From Chenopodium formosanum (taxonomy: Eukaryota > Streptophyta > Magnoliopsida > Caryophyllales > Amaranthaceae), in assembly GCA_024500155.1 (NCBI GenBank), contig CM044858.1, positions 23,175,795-23,239,794 on the forward strand: a DNA stretch of 64,000 nucleotides, written 5' to 3'. The notes beneath the pieces are model-generated. The model did no database searches, was not told where the DNA came from, and saw nothing but the letters and a program-made list of their open reading frames with translations. Positions 9,693-20,113 of the stretch are shown here, piece by piece. Positions within the stretch are counted from its first letter, which is position 1. Each line of letters opens with the position of its first letter. The translations under genes were made by a program, and so were the position numbers.

Positions 9693-10602
9693 ATGCATAG
9701 GTCCCGAGATCGTTCAATTGTTCCCTTTGATCCGGAGATTGAAAGAACTCTCTCAAGGAGGAGAGTAGCAAACAAGACATTGGATTATAGTTCCTCAAGC
9801 GAAGAAGAGATTGAACAAGAGCAAGTCATGGGAGAACAACCAAGAGTTGCCTTGAAAGAATTGGGAGTGCCCGGTGCATATAGGTTCGAGAGCGGCATAG
9901 CTCCACCTACAACACCGGCAAACGATTTTGAAATTAGGCCGGCAATGATCACCCTGATTGAGAGGAGACAATATAGTGGGGCAAAGAACGAGAGCCCATT
10001 GAACCATCTTAAGGAGTTTGAAAAATATTGCAACACGATCAAGGTTAATGGAGTGTCTCAAGAATTTATCCGCCTTAAGTTGTTCCCTTTCTCCCTCATA
10101 GGAAGGTTTTTGGAATGGCTAGACAAAGAGGTGAAGCCCAATTCATTGAGAACGTGGGATGATGTCACTAAAGCTTTCTTGTCCCGTTTCTATCCTCAAA
10201 AGAAAACGGTGGAGGCAAGGGCTTTAATTCAAGGGTTCAAGCAAAAGCCAAATGAGAGTCTTTATGAAGCATGGGAGAGATTCAAGGAGTACCAAAGAGA
10301 ATGTCCTCACTACGGAATTCCAACATATCAATTGATCCAAATCTTCTATAGTGGTTTGAGTCCTCAAGGCAAGGCATGTCTTGATGGAGGGGCTGGTGGT
10401 CCAATCATGAACAAAACCGAAGATGAAGTTGTGGACATAATAGAGGATGTGGTGACTTACTATAGAGATTGGCAAGATGGGGAAAGAGATTTTTTAAGCA
10501 AGCAACCTTCGTTGTATTCGGTGGACCATCTCAATGCCATCAACAATCTTTCCTCTCAAATGACAAACTTGGGAAAGGAGATGACGGCAATCAAGGACAA
10601 GT
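9693..10602 (+). pseudogene. Athila gag, N-terminal part, truncated by LTR fusion
   Basis: The frame is open from 9585, but the first ATG with gag-like sequence is at 9693 (MHRSRDRSIVPFDPEI). The protein has a Ser/Glu-rich head, then a retrotransposon gag core (FPFSLIGRFLEWLD, then DVTKAFLSRFYPQKKT, then PNESLYEAWERFKEY, about 10088-10290). It ends after a coiled-coil-like stretch (LSSQMTNLGKEMTAIKDK, about 10549-10602). At 10597-10602 the sequence passes into the 3' part of an LTR, so the remaining reading to the stop at 10665 is LTR sequence. The zinc-knuckle half of gag is missing here but is present in the neighbouring copy at 1-588. The full protein would form the particle shell. Confidence 0.85.
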
Positions 10603-10810
10603 TCTTGCATCATTTAGCTCTAGCTCTAGTTTCCTTCATAAACCCCCTTTACTTGACTTCGAAATAGCTTGACTTAGGCATTGTGCATTCGACCTCCATT
10701 CCCTTGGGTTCGACCTTGACTTACCACTACACTTAATAGGGGTTTGTTGAGTTACAAATTTTGTTTGATTGGGTGGGGTGGTAGCCCAATGACCTACCGT
10801 TCTTCATCCC
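10597..10810 (+). repeat. Partial Athila A LTR (3' 214 bp) fused to gag
   Basis: The sequence matches 9334-9547 base for base with a constant offset of 1263 and only a handful of substitutions. The shared bases ACAAGTTCTTG sit at the junction with gag and could be either gag or LTR. The piece breaks after CATCCC, four bases short of the LTR end, where unrelated copia leader begins. Confidence 0.9.
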
Positions 10811-13251
10811 TTCATAAATATAAGTGCAAAGTATAACCATTTATCAAGAACATAATAAGTTTGAAATTTAATAGCATTCATGCAAACTTCAACCTTATTA
10901 AACGTCTTATTTACGCATAAAAATTGTCCCTATTTGGCGAAAATAAGGCGATTCCAAGATCCGAAGAAACAAAGAGTGGTTAATCATGCTTTGGCTTGTC
11001 TTAAACACTCAATCTTCTAGGGTAAGCATTGTCTTGCTAATGGCTCTAAGCCACTCTTGGTTAGACAATCGTCGCATCTAATGCATGTTTGACAATGTAT
11101 CTCTTTTGCCACGGTATATGAGGACTCCTCACTCATACCGATGAGTTAAACCAAAACCAACGTGCACACCCGGTGTGCCTTATGCCCCTTGGAGAAGTGA
11201 TGGCACCTCGCTTTGGCGTAGCCTACCATCATCCTCGTCCGGTCAATAAGTGTCGTTTTGGAAAGGCAAGTTTGACTCAATATTATTAGGGACCTAGGAT
11301 TTCTATGTTGGTTGATTTAAGTGAACTTAATTAATCATCGCAACATCAAGAAAACCTAAACATGCATCTAACGAATAATTCACACATATATATATAAGCA
11401 TAAAATATAAAGCGAAATTATAGATGCATATTGGCAACTAGCATGACCCCTTGAAATCTTCATATCTTCATAAGGTCTTCATTTGCAATTCAAGGCTTTG
11501 TCTTCCAAGATACGCCGTCTTCACGACTTAACCAAACTATGCAAAAACTAGTGTCTACAACTAGGAATAATCTAAATATTAAAGTACAAAAATACTTAAC
11601 GGTGCGTAGACCGTATTTAGATTTACAAAAATACATAACGGCACGTAGTCTGTATTTTCTATCCTAGTCAGGTCCCACTAGTTGTCATTTCATAAAACCT
11701 GTGAGAGAGAATATATAAATTCCATTCATCCATTCACTATTTGTGAATGGCCCATGCAATTTACAAAATTAAAAACATGTAAAATGCATTTAAACAACGC
11801 GCGCACTAGTAACTAATCTAGGTGGTTAATCCGATTAACACGCCTAATTAAAACTAGTCAAAGTTGTTTTAACCGATTATATAATTTACGTCATTAATAA
11901 TTGAAGCTCCCACTAAATTCCGCATTTCCTTAATTAATCTAATTAATTAAGTCGGTAGCACCCAAACTTGTCAAAATGAAATTTTGCCAATGCCGCTCAA
12001 AACCGAGGCCTAGCCTCCCAAAATTTTAATTAAAATAAATAAAACGGCAAAATAATTAACATTAAGCCTACTACGGCTAGTCACCTCACCGCACCAAGCA
12101 TACGCACACGCCAAAAGACGAACACACGGCCGCGAGCTGCTGCCACGGCACAGCCGCGCGTGTGGCCGCAAGCAAGGCGGCGCAACCACCTTGGCAGCCA
12201 CATGCGGGCTGCTGTGCAGCCCGGCTCGCCATGGTGGTGCATTGCCTCGTTTTGCGTGCCACAACCTTGGGATTTGATCCCTTTTTCGCGAGACAAAAAT
12301 AATTAATTCTAAATTAATTTTAGAACTAATTTAGAGAGCAAAATAAAATTTTAAACAAGTCTAACTTAATAAAATTTTCAAAGTGCAATAACCTAAATAA
12401 TTCCAAGAACCATCTTTAATTAAATTGGTTTAGCTTCGTGCAAAATAAAATTGAGGCAATTTCTCACTTTCAATTTAATGAATTTAAATTAAACTTGAGA
12501 ATTTGACAAAGTAAAGGGAAGTTGGAAAAATATGAACTTTAATGTTCAAATAAAAATTCCAACATCTAAATTTTTTGAATCCTTGAAAATTATATCTACC
12601 AACATGAAGATAACCAAATTTCTATCACAAAAATCAAAACTTTATGTTTCCAATCAACTCAAAATGATTAAAATAACAAAGTTCAACTCAAAATAACATG
12701 GAATTTAGTGGTTTTTAAAGTTTCAATCACTTATCACAAATAAAGATTGAATCTTTAACACTTAGGAAGCCTCAAAAAATAAAATTTTCACACTAAAAAC
12801 CAATTAGTTTGCAATTATGTGAAAATAAATCAAACTTTAAGCATCAAATACTACCAAGTAAGTGTGCTTTAAGGGGACATAAAAATGTAGAAAATAATGC
12901 AGATAATCAACCATATAATCAACAATTTATGCCATTAATTTCAAGGTTAGAAAAGACTTAAAATTTTTCGTCAAAAACGAAAAACCCCTCGAAAAGGGCA
13001 TTTCTGGTCAGAAATTGGCTAAAATTACAGTCCCATAGGGGTATAAACCTTTCCAGAACACGTTTTCCACCCAAAATTTACTAGTCTTGGGCGAAAATCT
13101 GGGTTCTGGGCCAAACTCGACATTAAAAATGAGATTAAAATAAATAAAACCGAGCTACTAATCTAATTAGTAACATAAACCAGAAAAATAAGCCAAAATA
13201 AACCTTGAAAAACATGATTATAAAAATAAACGAGCGGGGCTCCGATACCGC
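10811..13251 (-). other. Copia C1 leader, non-coding
   Basis: No gene is visible. The leader is AT-rich except for a GC-rich patch (about 12080-12260) with GCAGCC / GCGGGCTGC-type motifs that recurs in the other copies at about 50280-50540 and 53700-53970. The stretch near 12530-12600 (ACTTTAATGTTC and neighbours) is strongly conserved in all copies. Confidence 0.7.
13236..13251 (-). other. Primer binding site, initiator Met-tRNA type
   Basis: On the - strand the LTR end is followed by GCGGTATCGGAGCCCC, close to the usual TGGTATCAGAGC of copia elements. The same site is seen at about 29503 (+) and 54969-54981 (-; there CAGTATCAGAGC). Confidence 0.75.
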
Positions 13252-13605
13252 TGTTGGAGTTTGTGAGTCCGTCTCACCGTGGAAACAACACCCACCCGAG
13301 GAACCACTCGCAATAATTTAAATCATAAAGCATAAATAAATAATCACAAAGAAAAGATAACGAATCTTACCCTCGAAGCGAGCTTCGCCCAAAAACCGGG
13401 GCTCTTACTTGAAAGCTACGAGCACGTCAAGCGCCGTGCCTCCGACGGTATCCACCCACAAAAAGGCGAACACAACTTTAAGGTCGGACCTTACTGAATA
13501 TAACACTCGGGTTTTGGTCGGACCTTGCTGAATATATTAGCTTTCTAATAGTTCTGAACCCGCTATCAGAATAATACACTTGTTCGAAAGACACCATTCC
13601 TTTCA
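13252..13605 (-). repeat. Copia LTR with large internal deletion and rearranged segment
   Basis: Plus-strand ends are TGTTGGAGTTT..CCTTTCA, matching the ~1.25-1.3-kb LTRs at 28250-29502, 42728-44033 and 54982-56246, but only 354 bp remain. Near 13482-13550 the string GGTCGGACCTT occurs twice. Between the two lies a piece (ACACTCGGGTTTTGG) in the orientation opposite to the rest of the LTR. Confidence 0.8.
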
Positions 13606-15985
13606 CTTTTAGCTACAACAAGCCCTATAAACCCCAAAGTCGCCTATGAGGACGAGTGAGGTCTCGTAAGGGTATCCTAAGAGTTTGACCCATAACTCTC
13701 ATAATAATACAAACAAGGAAAAGCATGAAAAAGAAAACAAAATACAAGAAAAGTAAACAAATGTTCATGAAAGGACTTTTGCAAATGTACAAGCACAAGT
13801 GGATGCAAATCTTTCTAAACAAGTAAGGGAGTGCACGTTCCAAGATACCCAAGGTTGATTGAAACATAAATATGCTAAGCATAGGAACTAGCTTTCACAA
13901 TCCACTTTCATCCCAAACAATCTTACCGCGTTCTTCCTAATAGCTTCAAATCGACCTCAAATGAGCGTCCCAATGATTCCACGAAGGAACCGGATAAAGA
14001 GAATTTTTAGGCTACTCGACATCTTGACTTTTGCATCCCCTCTCCCTATTCCTAAAACTCACATTCCTCTCCACCGATGAATGACTCAACCATTTAGGTC
14101 AAAAGGTCTTTCCCCAAGGTTGTAAAGTTAAGGCAAAAGGGTGAAGGTAGGCTAAAATTTAAAATTTGGTGGTTTTCCTAATAGTGAAGCAAAGAACGGG
14201 CCTTTTCTTAGAATCACAATCAAGTAGTCGCCAAACAAAAACAAACTAACACCCCCAAGCTTATTTAAAGCTATAAATCACAAACATATACACAAAAAGC
14301 ATGAGAACGCTTCCCCCCAAGCTTAAATGGAGCATTGTCCTCAATGCTCAAAAAGGGAGAAAACTCACATCAAAATATTTTTAAATTTTTTCATTTTTCA
14401 CTTTTTTTTTTTCTTTTTCATTTTTCAATAATGCTTTGTCCTTGCCTCTTTTAACTTTGGACGACTTTTTCGATTTTGCACTTATTTGTCCATGCCTTTT
14501 ATAATGTAGGACGGCTTTTACTCATACTCATTTGCCATTCTTCACAAAGAAGATATAACACAATCTTGCTTTCATTAGAACCAAACATTTCAACTTCTCC
14601 ACCACAAACTCCATCAAGTATGATCAATTGCTTCACAAAAACCAAGAAAAGAAAGAAAATGAAACAAAAGGCCATAGATCTAAAGATGTGGCTTGAAAAG
14701 AAGGTATAAGGCTCAAATGGTTGCAAGAAGGCAAATGTAAACCCAAAAATAAAGATGAAACAAACTATCCTAAAAATGAAAAATACCACCCCGAAAATAT
14801 GCCTTTGTCATCCCTAAATGGTTCGGTCTCGGATTCAAGATCTATGAGTCAAGTTTCAAGATTAGGTTTGCAAGAAGTCAAGGATCCATGCCGCTCATAC
14901 AAATACGGTAGAAGGCTTGAAAAACAAAGGACTCACACGGATGTAGCAAAAACTCACTATTGGTGTCAAATCGACTATATGAAGCAACTACCAAACATGC
15001 CACAAACAAGTAGATTCCGGCTTCATGTTCCCACTATTTCTAACCAACTACCTTTGCATGCTTTATCCTAGAATCAACCAAGCGTACTCTCAAACCGTGC
15101 ATACCACTACCATTTAAGAAGAAAAGCATTCAATTATGTCCAAAGCAAAAACAAAACAAAACACATTGCAAATTTGCCTTGATAGAAACAAAAATCTTTT
15201 TGGAGTTTTTTAAAATATGAGAAACATGGAAAAGCATATACAAAGGTGCATAACACACAAGGATCACATCCCACCAAACATGATAGAATACCCTCCCCCA
15301 AGCTTGAATGAGACAATACACTCAAACATAAATCATATAATCCATGGGAGGGGAAAACAAGGAGATCAATCCAACAAACCAACATAGGTCCAACAAGACA
15401 TCATCAACTAGAGAAAGAGCAAGGAAGGATATTACCGGATACTAGGTGGGTGTAAATACCCGCAAATGACCCAATTAAACCTTTCATAGCTAATTTCTCA
15501 AGAATAGAACCTTGTTTCCATGTGCTAGCAAAAATAGGAGTCAACCTTCCTTGATTCTTGATCCAAATCGAAGCACCAAAGTATATCAAGTCATGTACCT
15601 AGCAAAAGACGCACAAACATTTCCATGAGAGAAAATCTATTCTAAAAAGAAAACGAAAATTTAATCTAAAACACGGGTTACTTCCCGAGAAAGGCTAGCT
15701 TAAAGTCCAAGCTTGACCGCTCTAGTAAAATAATATTGCAACGATCGCAAGAGCTTGTCAAATGCACTACTACACATTTCATATGAGAGCAAGTATGCAC
15801 ATGACAAAAATAAGGCATGCAACAAGCATAGTGCACACCTATGGAGTGGAGAAGAAGTATGCCAAGAAGAAGAAGGAGAGAAGGGAAAAACAAGAATATA
15901 AGAAAAAGGAAGAGAAATTAAAGAAAAAGAAGAAGGCATACTCTTCCCAACAAAATATTTTTGGTTGAAAATCCCACCATCATCC
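13606..15985 (-). other. 3' non-coding region of the TR-GAG-like element
   Basis: No credible gene. Matches parts of 6250-7790 (for example CGCCTATGAGGACGAGTGAG at 13641 reverse-complements 7720-7740). Contains the stem-loop GAGCATTG / CAATGCTC around AGGA (- strand 14349-14330) and TTGGGGGG- and TTGGGGG-type motifs at about 14312 and 14250. Confidence 0.7.
14330..14349 (-). promoter_or_regulatory. Stem-loop, AGGA loop, covariant copy
   Basis: On the - strand the 8-bp arms GAGCATTG and CAATGCTC enclose AGGA. Compared with 7036-7055 the outermost pair has changed from A-T to G-C, which keeps pairing. A TTGGGGGG tract follows downstream. Confidence 0.75.
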
Positions 15986-17119
15986 TCAAAAGTCATCAAA
16001 TGAGGCACTTGAAAAAGAAGGTAATGACATGGGATAAGAGGGGACAAGATCAAGCTTTCTTGAAAATGAGGTGTAAGGTGAAGGAATAGGAATTGGTTGC
16101 TCAGTTACACCACTATCCGTTGAAACACAAGCTCTCTCATCCAATGAACTCACATCCAAAGGGCTCTCCTCCAACTCATCATTATTCAAATCAAGCTTAT
16201 TCTCAATCACATCCTCCTCACAAACTTCACACCCTAAGAGAGCTCTCAAAAGCTTCAAATCACAATCAAGGTTCAAAGGAAGCTCATCAAAGGGTTGAGG
16301 GTCAAACTTGGGAGGTAGCTCAAAATAATCATGAGAAGTACAATGTCCCTCTAAAAAGGCCTCATCCATCTCAATGGTGGAAAATATAGAAGAGAAAGGG
16401 TCATCAAAGGTGAAAGAGGAGGGCAATGGTTGAAAATTTGAGATAAGAGTTGGAGACTCAACCTCACCAAACACTTCACTCTCATCTTCATAATCATCAA
16501 AAGTAGGCTCTACCTCCTCACCCTTATCACATGGAACCTCTTCTTCACCAAAATCATCTAAGCTCAAGGCCTTACCCTTAAAGAAACCATGGTCATCATA
16601 CAAAGGAGATGGGGTGGAAGAAGGTTGGTCTTCAAAATTGAGGAATGGGGGAATGAAATTGCAATCAAGGGGGGTGGGTGGGGAAATGGACTCTTCAATT
16701 GGTTTTTCAACACTCAAAACCTCTTGGTTCTCATCACCCTCAAACATCCAATCTCCCATGGAAACTACTTCATCCTTCTCATCCTCACTCTCTCTCCTCA
16801 CAACTTCTCCACGCTTAAAAAATTGCAATGTCCCATCCTTCTTAACTTGAATTAACGTTTCCTCAAAATTAAGAGAAATCAACCATTTTAGTTTCTCTTT
16901 AACTCCATCTAAAGGGTCAATGGAACGAAATTCAAATTGGGAAGAAGGTTCAAAATGCAAACTCTCTCTTGGAACATCCATCTCTACACCCTTTTCCTCA
17001 CTCATAGGCTTTCTAATGTCCTCCTCATACACCTTAGGCCTCTCAAAACAATCATCATCATCATCCTCAACACACACATTTGATTTGTTATTTTCACACA
17101 CAAGCATCAAAGATGACAA
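15986..17119 (-). CDS. Acidic protein of unknown function, in frame with gag-like ORF
   Basis: The frame is open for 377 codons directly after a TAA (17122-17120) that ends the gag-like ORF; both are in the same frame. The first codon after the stop is TTG, and the first ATG is four codons on, so independent initiation is not obvious. The protein is very rich in Asp, Glu, Ser, Pro and Phe, for example CVEDDDDDCFERPKVYEED near the start, and has short spaced blocks such as LKLLRALLGCEVCEEDVIE (about residue 290). I recognise no domain. It is most likely the C-terminal half of one gag-like polyprotein split by a nonsense change, or expressed by stop-codon readthrough. The length and openness suggest recent selection or youth. 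Confidence 0.55.
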   Translation of the reverse strand: MSSLMLVCENNKSNVCVEDDDDDCFERPKVYEEDIRKPMSEEKGVEMDVPRESLHFEPSSQFEFRSIDPLDGVKEKLKWLISLNFEETLIQVKKDGTLQFFKRGEVVRRESEDEKDEVVSMGDWMFEGDENQEVLSVEKPIEESISPPTPLDCNFIPPFLNFEDQPSSTPSPLYDDHGFFKGKALSLDDFGEEEVPCDKGEEVEPTFDDYEDESEVFGEVESPTLISNFQPLPSSFTFDDPFSSIFSTIEMDEAFLEGHCTSHDYFELPPKFDPQPFDELPLNLDCDLKLLRALLGCEVCEEDVIENKLDLNNDELEESPLDVSSLDERACVSTDSGVTEQPIPIPSPYTSFSRKLDLVPSYPMSLPSFSSASFDDF

Positions 17120-17725
17120 TTAGCTTTCTAGCTCTTCATTTCTCCTTCTTCCCTCCTCAAGACGCTCCTCACTCTTTTTCATCATCTCCAATTGGCTTCT
17201 CAAACAATTAAGAGTCGACTCCATTTTAGGCCCAAGATCATCACTAAGCTCAACATGCCTAATTTGAGTTTCCAAGGTAGCAATAAGAGATTCAAAAGGT
17301 GAAGAAGATTCAGGCTCAAAAAAAGAAGAAGAAGTACAACCAAGGTTGGAAGAATCAACATTGAAATCATGAGCATGTACATCACATAGGGGGGTAGGGG
17401 CATAAGAAGGCACGCAAGATTCATTATTCATGGAACATGGACCATAACAATCACCAATAGAAGCATTTGAACAACCATGACCACGATTATAACTATCTCT
17501 AGCAAACCATACATAAAAATCCCAAGCATCATCAATTGACAATGCCCGAAATCTACCATTAAACATGCTTTCAACAATGTCTCTAGTTTGCTTAGTCAAA
17601 TTATGATAACAAATCCCGCAAGCCTCCCAAAGATCATAACCATGGTAACTAATGAAGTCCTTTAGTCTATTAAAGTACACCCAAAATGGCTCATTCTCAA
17701 ATTGAGGAAATGAGGTATTTCCCAT
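17120..17725 (-). CDS. GAG-like protein of non-autonomous (TR-GAG-type) element
   Basis: The start is the ATG at 17725 (MGNTSFPQFENEPFWVYF); the frame is open further upstream to 17770 but only as leader. The motif FENEPFW..Y..RL, a conserved Trp/Cys/His middle (YDLWEACGICYHNLTKQ) and VESMFNGRFRALSIDDAWDF are typical, as I recall, of the short gag-like proteins of plant non-autonomous LTR elements. A Ser-rich region follows, then a helical tail (SDDLGPKMESTLNCLRSQ and a Glu/Arg run) likely to form a coiled coil. The ORF ends at TAA 17122-17120 and the same frame continues into the acidic ORF. The likely role is packaging of the element RNA. The distance from the primer site (17818) to the start is about 90 bp. 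Confidence 0.7.
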   Translation of the reverse strand: MGNTSFPQFENEPFWVYFNRLKDFISYHGYDLWEACGICYHNLTKQTRDIVESMFNGRFRALSIDDAWDFYVWFARDSYNRGHGCSNASIGDCYGPCSMNNESCVPSYAPTPLCDVHAHDFNVDSSNLGCTSSSFFEPESSSPFESLIATLETQIRHVELSDDLGPKMESTLNCLRSQLEMMKKSEERLEEGRRRNEELES

Positions 17726-17817
17726 TTTTATACAAAACAAGCAAAGATCAAATAAAAGAAAAGTATACACAAAGATTTAGACTCAAGCAATCAAAAACAC
17801 TCAAACATAGACACCGT

Positions 17818-17835
17818 TCCCCGACAACGGCGCCA
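17818..17835 (-). other. Primer binding site (tRNA-Asp type)
   Basis: On the - strand TGGCGCCGTTGTCGGGGA lies three bases after the LTR end at 17839. It differs from the 9555 site by one base (C to T). Confidence 0.85.
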
Positions 17836-17838
17836 TTT

Positions 17839-19480
17839 TGACGTGGGAAAATTAGGTCGTTGGACTAATCCTCCTAAGCCAAACAAAATTTATAAATACT
17901 CAACAAACCTAAATACAAGTATAGAGGTAAGTCAAGGGTCGAACCCAAAGGAACGGTAATGTCTAAGTGCTTCCAATTATGCGCCAAAGCTAGGTCGAAG
18001 ACAAAAGGTAAAAGAGGACACTAACAACTACTAAGACAAAGAAATCAAACAAATAAAATGCTAGGGATTAGGATTCACTTATAATAGCAATGAACAATGC
18101 AAATTGGTTTAGGAAGTTGACTAAGTCAAGCAATGTGAGGGAAGATCAATTATGCAACCAAAAGAGCATATCAAGCTATTCTCCTAGAGGTCTAACTAGC
18201 GTCAACTACGATAAACTCTAGCTAGGAAACATCACAAGACACCTCAATCGTGTAAATGCAAGCCACAAATCAATGGTCCGTATCAATGTGAACTTACAAT
18301 GCAATCTAGTGTGAATAACTAGGGTGATCAAGCCTAAATCAAACACATACATGCACATAATCAATTAACCAATTTAATCACATCATCAACTCCATCAAAA
18401 TCCCCAATCTACATTTATCCATTACATAATATAAGCTTCACCAAATCCCTAACCAAACAACTACTCTAGAAACATCATCAATTCAACCAACAACTAAAGA
18501 AATCAACAATCAACAATCAAAGAATCAACAATCAAAGAAGAACAATTACTCTAATCAAACATCAATCATCAAATCATCAAAATCCAATCAAAATCAAACA
18601 ATCCAAACATGAATTCTAAACAAAACAATAAATGAGATAGAGTTTAGAAATGCTCATTGATAGTAGAGTAGATCTCCAATACAATTGTCACCATTGGATC
18701 TTCAATCTCTCAATCACCATTGAAATTCTTCACTTTCTCTCTCTAAAATCTACTCCTAAAACTAACCCCTAGATCTAGAGAGAGAAGCTCTCAACTAAGC
18801 TAAGAATATGATCTAATTCTGTTATGAAACTTGCTTACAAAAACAGAAGGAAATAACTATATATACAAAGGAAAGGTCAGAAATGTTGCCCAAAAATAGA
18901 CCCACGCCAGTGCGGTCGCACGTAGGAGAGAGAAAGGAGCGCACGGGAAACACCCACACAGATGCGCCCGCACGCGCCTGACGTGCGGCCGCACACCCCC
19001 TGTGTGCGCCCGCACCTGCCTGGGTAAGCTTCCTCTCTTCTCTTCGTCCTAGCTCATGAGGTGCCACACCCTTGATGATGGTGATGGAGGACAAGGTAGG
19101 CAGCAACTTTCCTTGGAATTTTAGATAAACACAAGGCATGAAAAGTGCCCAACTAAGGTCTTGAAGCTTGCTCTTCGAGTCCCTCTTGACTTTGAGCTCT
19201 TTGCATAAGCATAAGGCATCAAAAGCGATGAAAACCAAGGAAAGGAAGCTCGGGAATTGTTGGACAACCGATCATAACCTACAAATAAAAGAGAAAAAGC
19301 AAATAAAAGGGAAAAACAACAAATAAACTAGAAAATGCACAAAATAGAGAAACTAACTAAGAAAAGCACAAAATGAAGAAATCAAGAATAAAACTGAGGA
19401 AAACTAAAGAAAAGAGTTATAAAATGAAATGAAATTCATCCACAAAGAGATCAAATGAGTGCCAAAAATGTCACTCATTA
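17839..19480 (-). repeat. Athila A-type LTR, 5' LTR of the TR-GAG-like element
   Basis: About 1642 bp. On the - strand it starts TAATGAGTGACATTTTTGG (the expected TG is TA, a likely G-to-A decay) and ends at TCA next to the primer site. It has a phased GC array with units starting at 18962, 18983 and 19004 (plus-strand coordinates, 21-bp steps) and another unit at 18910. The TATA-like run CTATATATAC is at about 18857. It was inserted into the Athila-like element that resumes at 19481. Confidence 0.85.
18962..19015 (-). promoter_or_regulatory. 21-bp-phased palindromic array in LTR
   Basis: Units ATGCGCCCGCAC (18962), GTGCGGCCGCAC (18983) and GTGCGCCCGCAC (19004) are exactly 21 bp apart; GTGCGGTCGCAC at 18910 is a further copy (52 bp away). 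Spacers are unrelated to those in other copies. Confidence 0.85.
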
Positions 19481-20113
19481 GTGGGTTAGGTCAAAGAGCG
19501 GTGGAGGGAGATAGACTTCAAATCTATGAAAAGAGTATGCATAGTTGAGACGTCGGGATTACCTTCTCAAAGTTTTTCATTTCGTTATCTTTTTCCGGTT
19601 CCTTCGTGGAATCTTGAGAAGCTAGCTTAAGGGTTGATTTGAAGCTAGTGGAGAGAACGTGGCCCGATTGGTTGGGGCTAGGGTGGATAGAGTCCTAAGG
19701 AGTTCTCTATGCTTAGCATGTGTTATGTTTCAATCAACCATGGACATCTTGGAACGTGCATACATTTGTTTATTTAGAACGGTTTGCATCCATTAGTACT
19801 TGTCCCTATCTCTTGTCCATATATGAGCTTGTGTTTTTCTTTTTCTTTTTATGTTTCTTTTTCTTTTCCTTTTGATTGCCTTGCCTTGGTTTTTGTTAAG
19901 AGTTATGGGTTAAGCTCTTAGGAAACCCTTACGAGAGCATCACTCATCCTCTAGGGCAATCTAGGGGTTCAAATGGCTTGTCTTTAGTTGCTAAATGATA
20001 GTGAGTTAGTGTACATTCTTTCTCTTTGTTTCTTTTGCTTTCAATAATTCCATCTTGTTCTCTTTTCCCTTAGCTTTGCTCGAGGACGAGCAAAGGTTTA
20101 GCTTGGGGGAATT
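19481..20113 (+). mobile_element. 3' internal end of an Athila-like element, + orientation
   Basis: The sequence 19481-19560 corresponds to the reverse complement of about 25690-25790 in the Athila B copy (shared TCAAAGARCGGTGGAGGGAG). It leads through T-rich sequence to the stem-loop and polypurine tract at 20074-20113. The left part was interrupted by the TR-GAG-like element and is not visible. Confidence 0.75.
20074..20113 (+). promoter_or_regulatory. Stem-loop and polypurine tract
   Basis: Arms CTTTGCTCG (20074-20082) and CGAGCAAAG (20087-20095) enclose AGGA. Compared with 7877-7898 the outer pair T-A has become C-G. The polypurine tract AGCTTGGGGGAATT (20100-20113) abuts the LTR at 20114. 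Confidence 0.85.

Larger units (their letters stand above)
10811..13605 (-). mobile_element. Ty1/copia element fragment C1: 5' LTR and leader only
   Basis: Read on the - strand this is LTR (13605-13252), primer site (about 13251-13236) and a ~2.4-kb leader that stops about where gag would begin. It matches the leader of the copia element C3 (48894-50984) and the fragment C4 (53092-54981). The gag-pol genes and 3' LTR are gone. The right end of the LTR abuts the TR-GAG-like element at 13606, so C1 was probably inserted into it. Confidence 0.8.
13606..19480 (-). mobile_element. Non-autonomous GAG-only element (TR-GAG-like) with Athila A LTR
   Basis: On the - strand: complete 5' LTR (19480-17839), primer site (17835-17818), a gag-like ORF and a long acidic ORF (17725-15986), then a 3' non-coding region with the AGGA stem-loop. 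The element is cut at 13606 by the copia LTR; its true polypurine tract and 3' LTR are missing. The LTR and 3' region belong to the Athila A group, so this is probably a parasite of Athila machinery. It carries no protease, reverse transcriptase or integrase. Confidence 0.75.
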
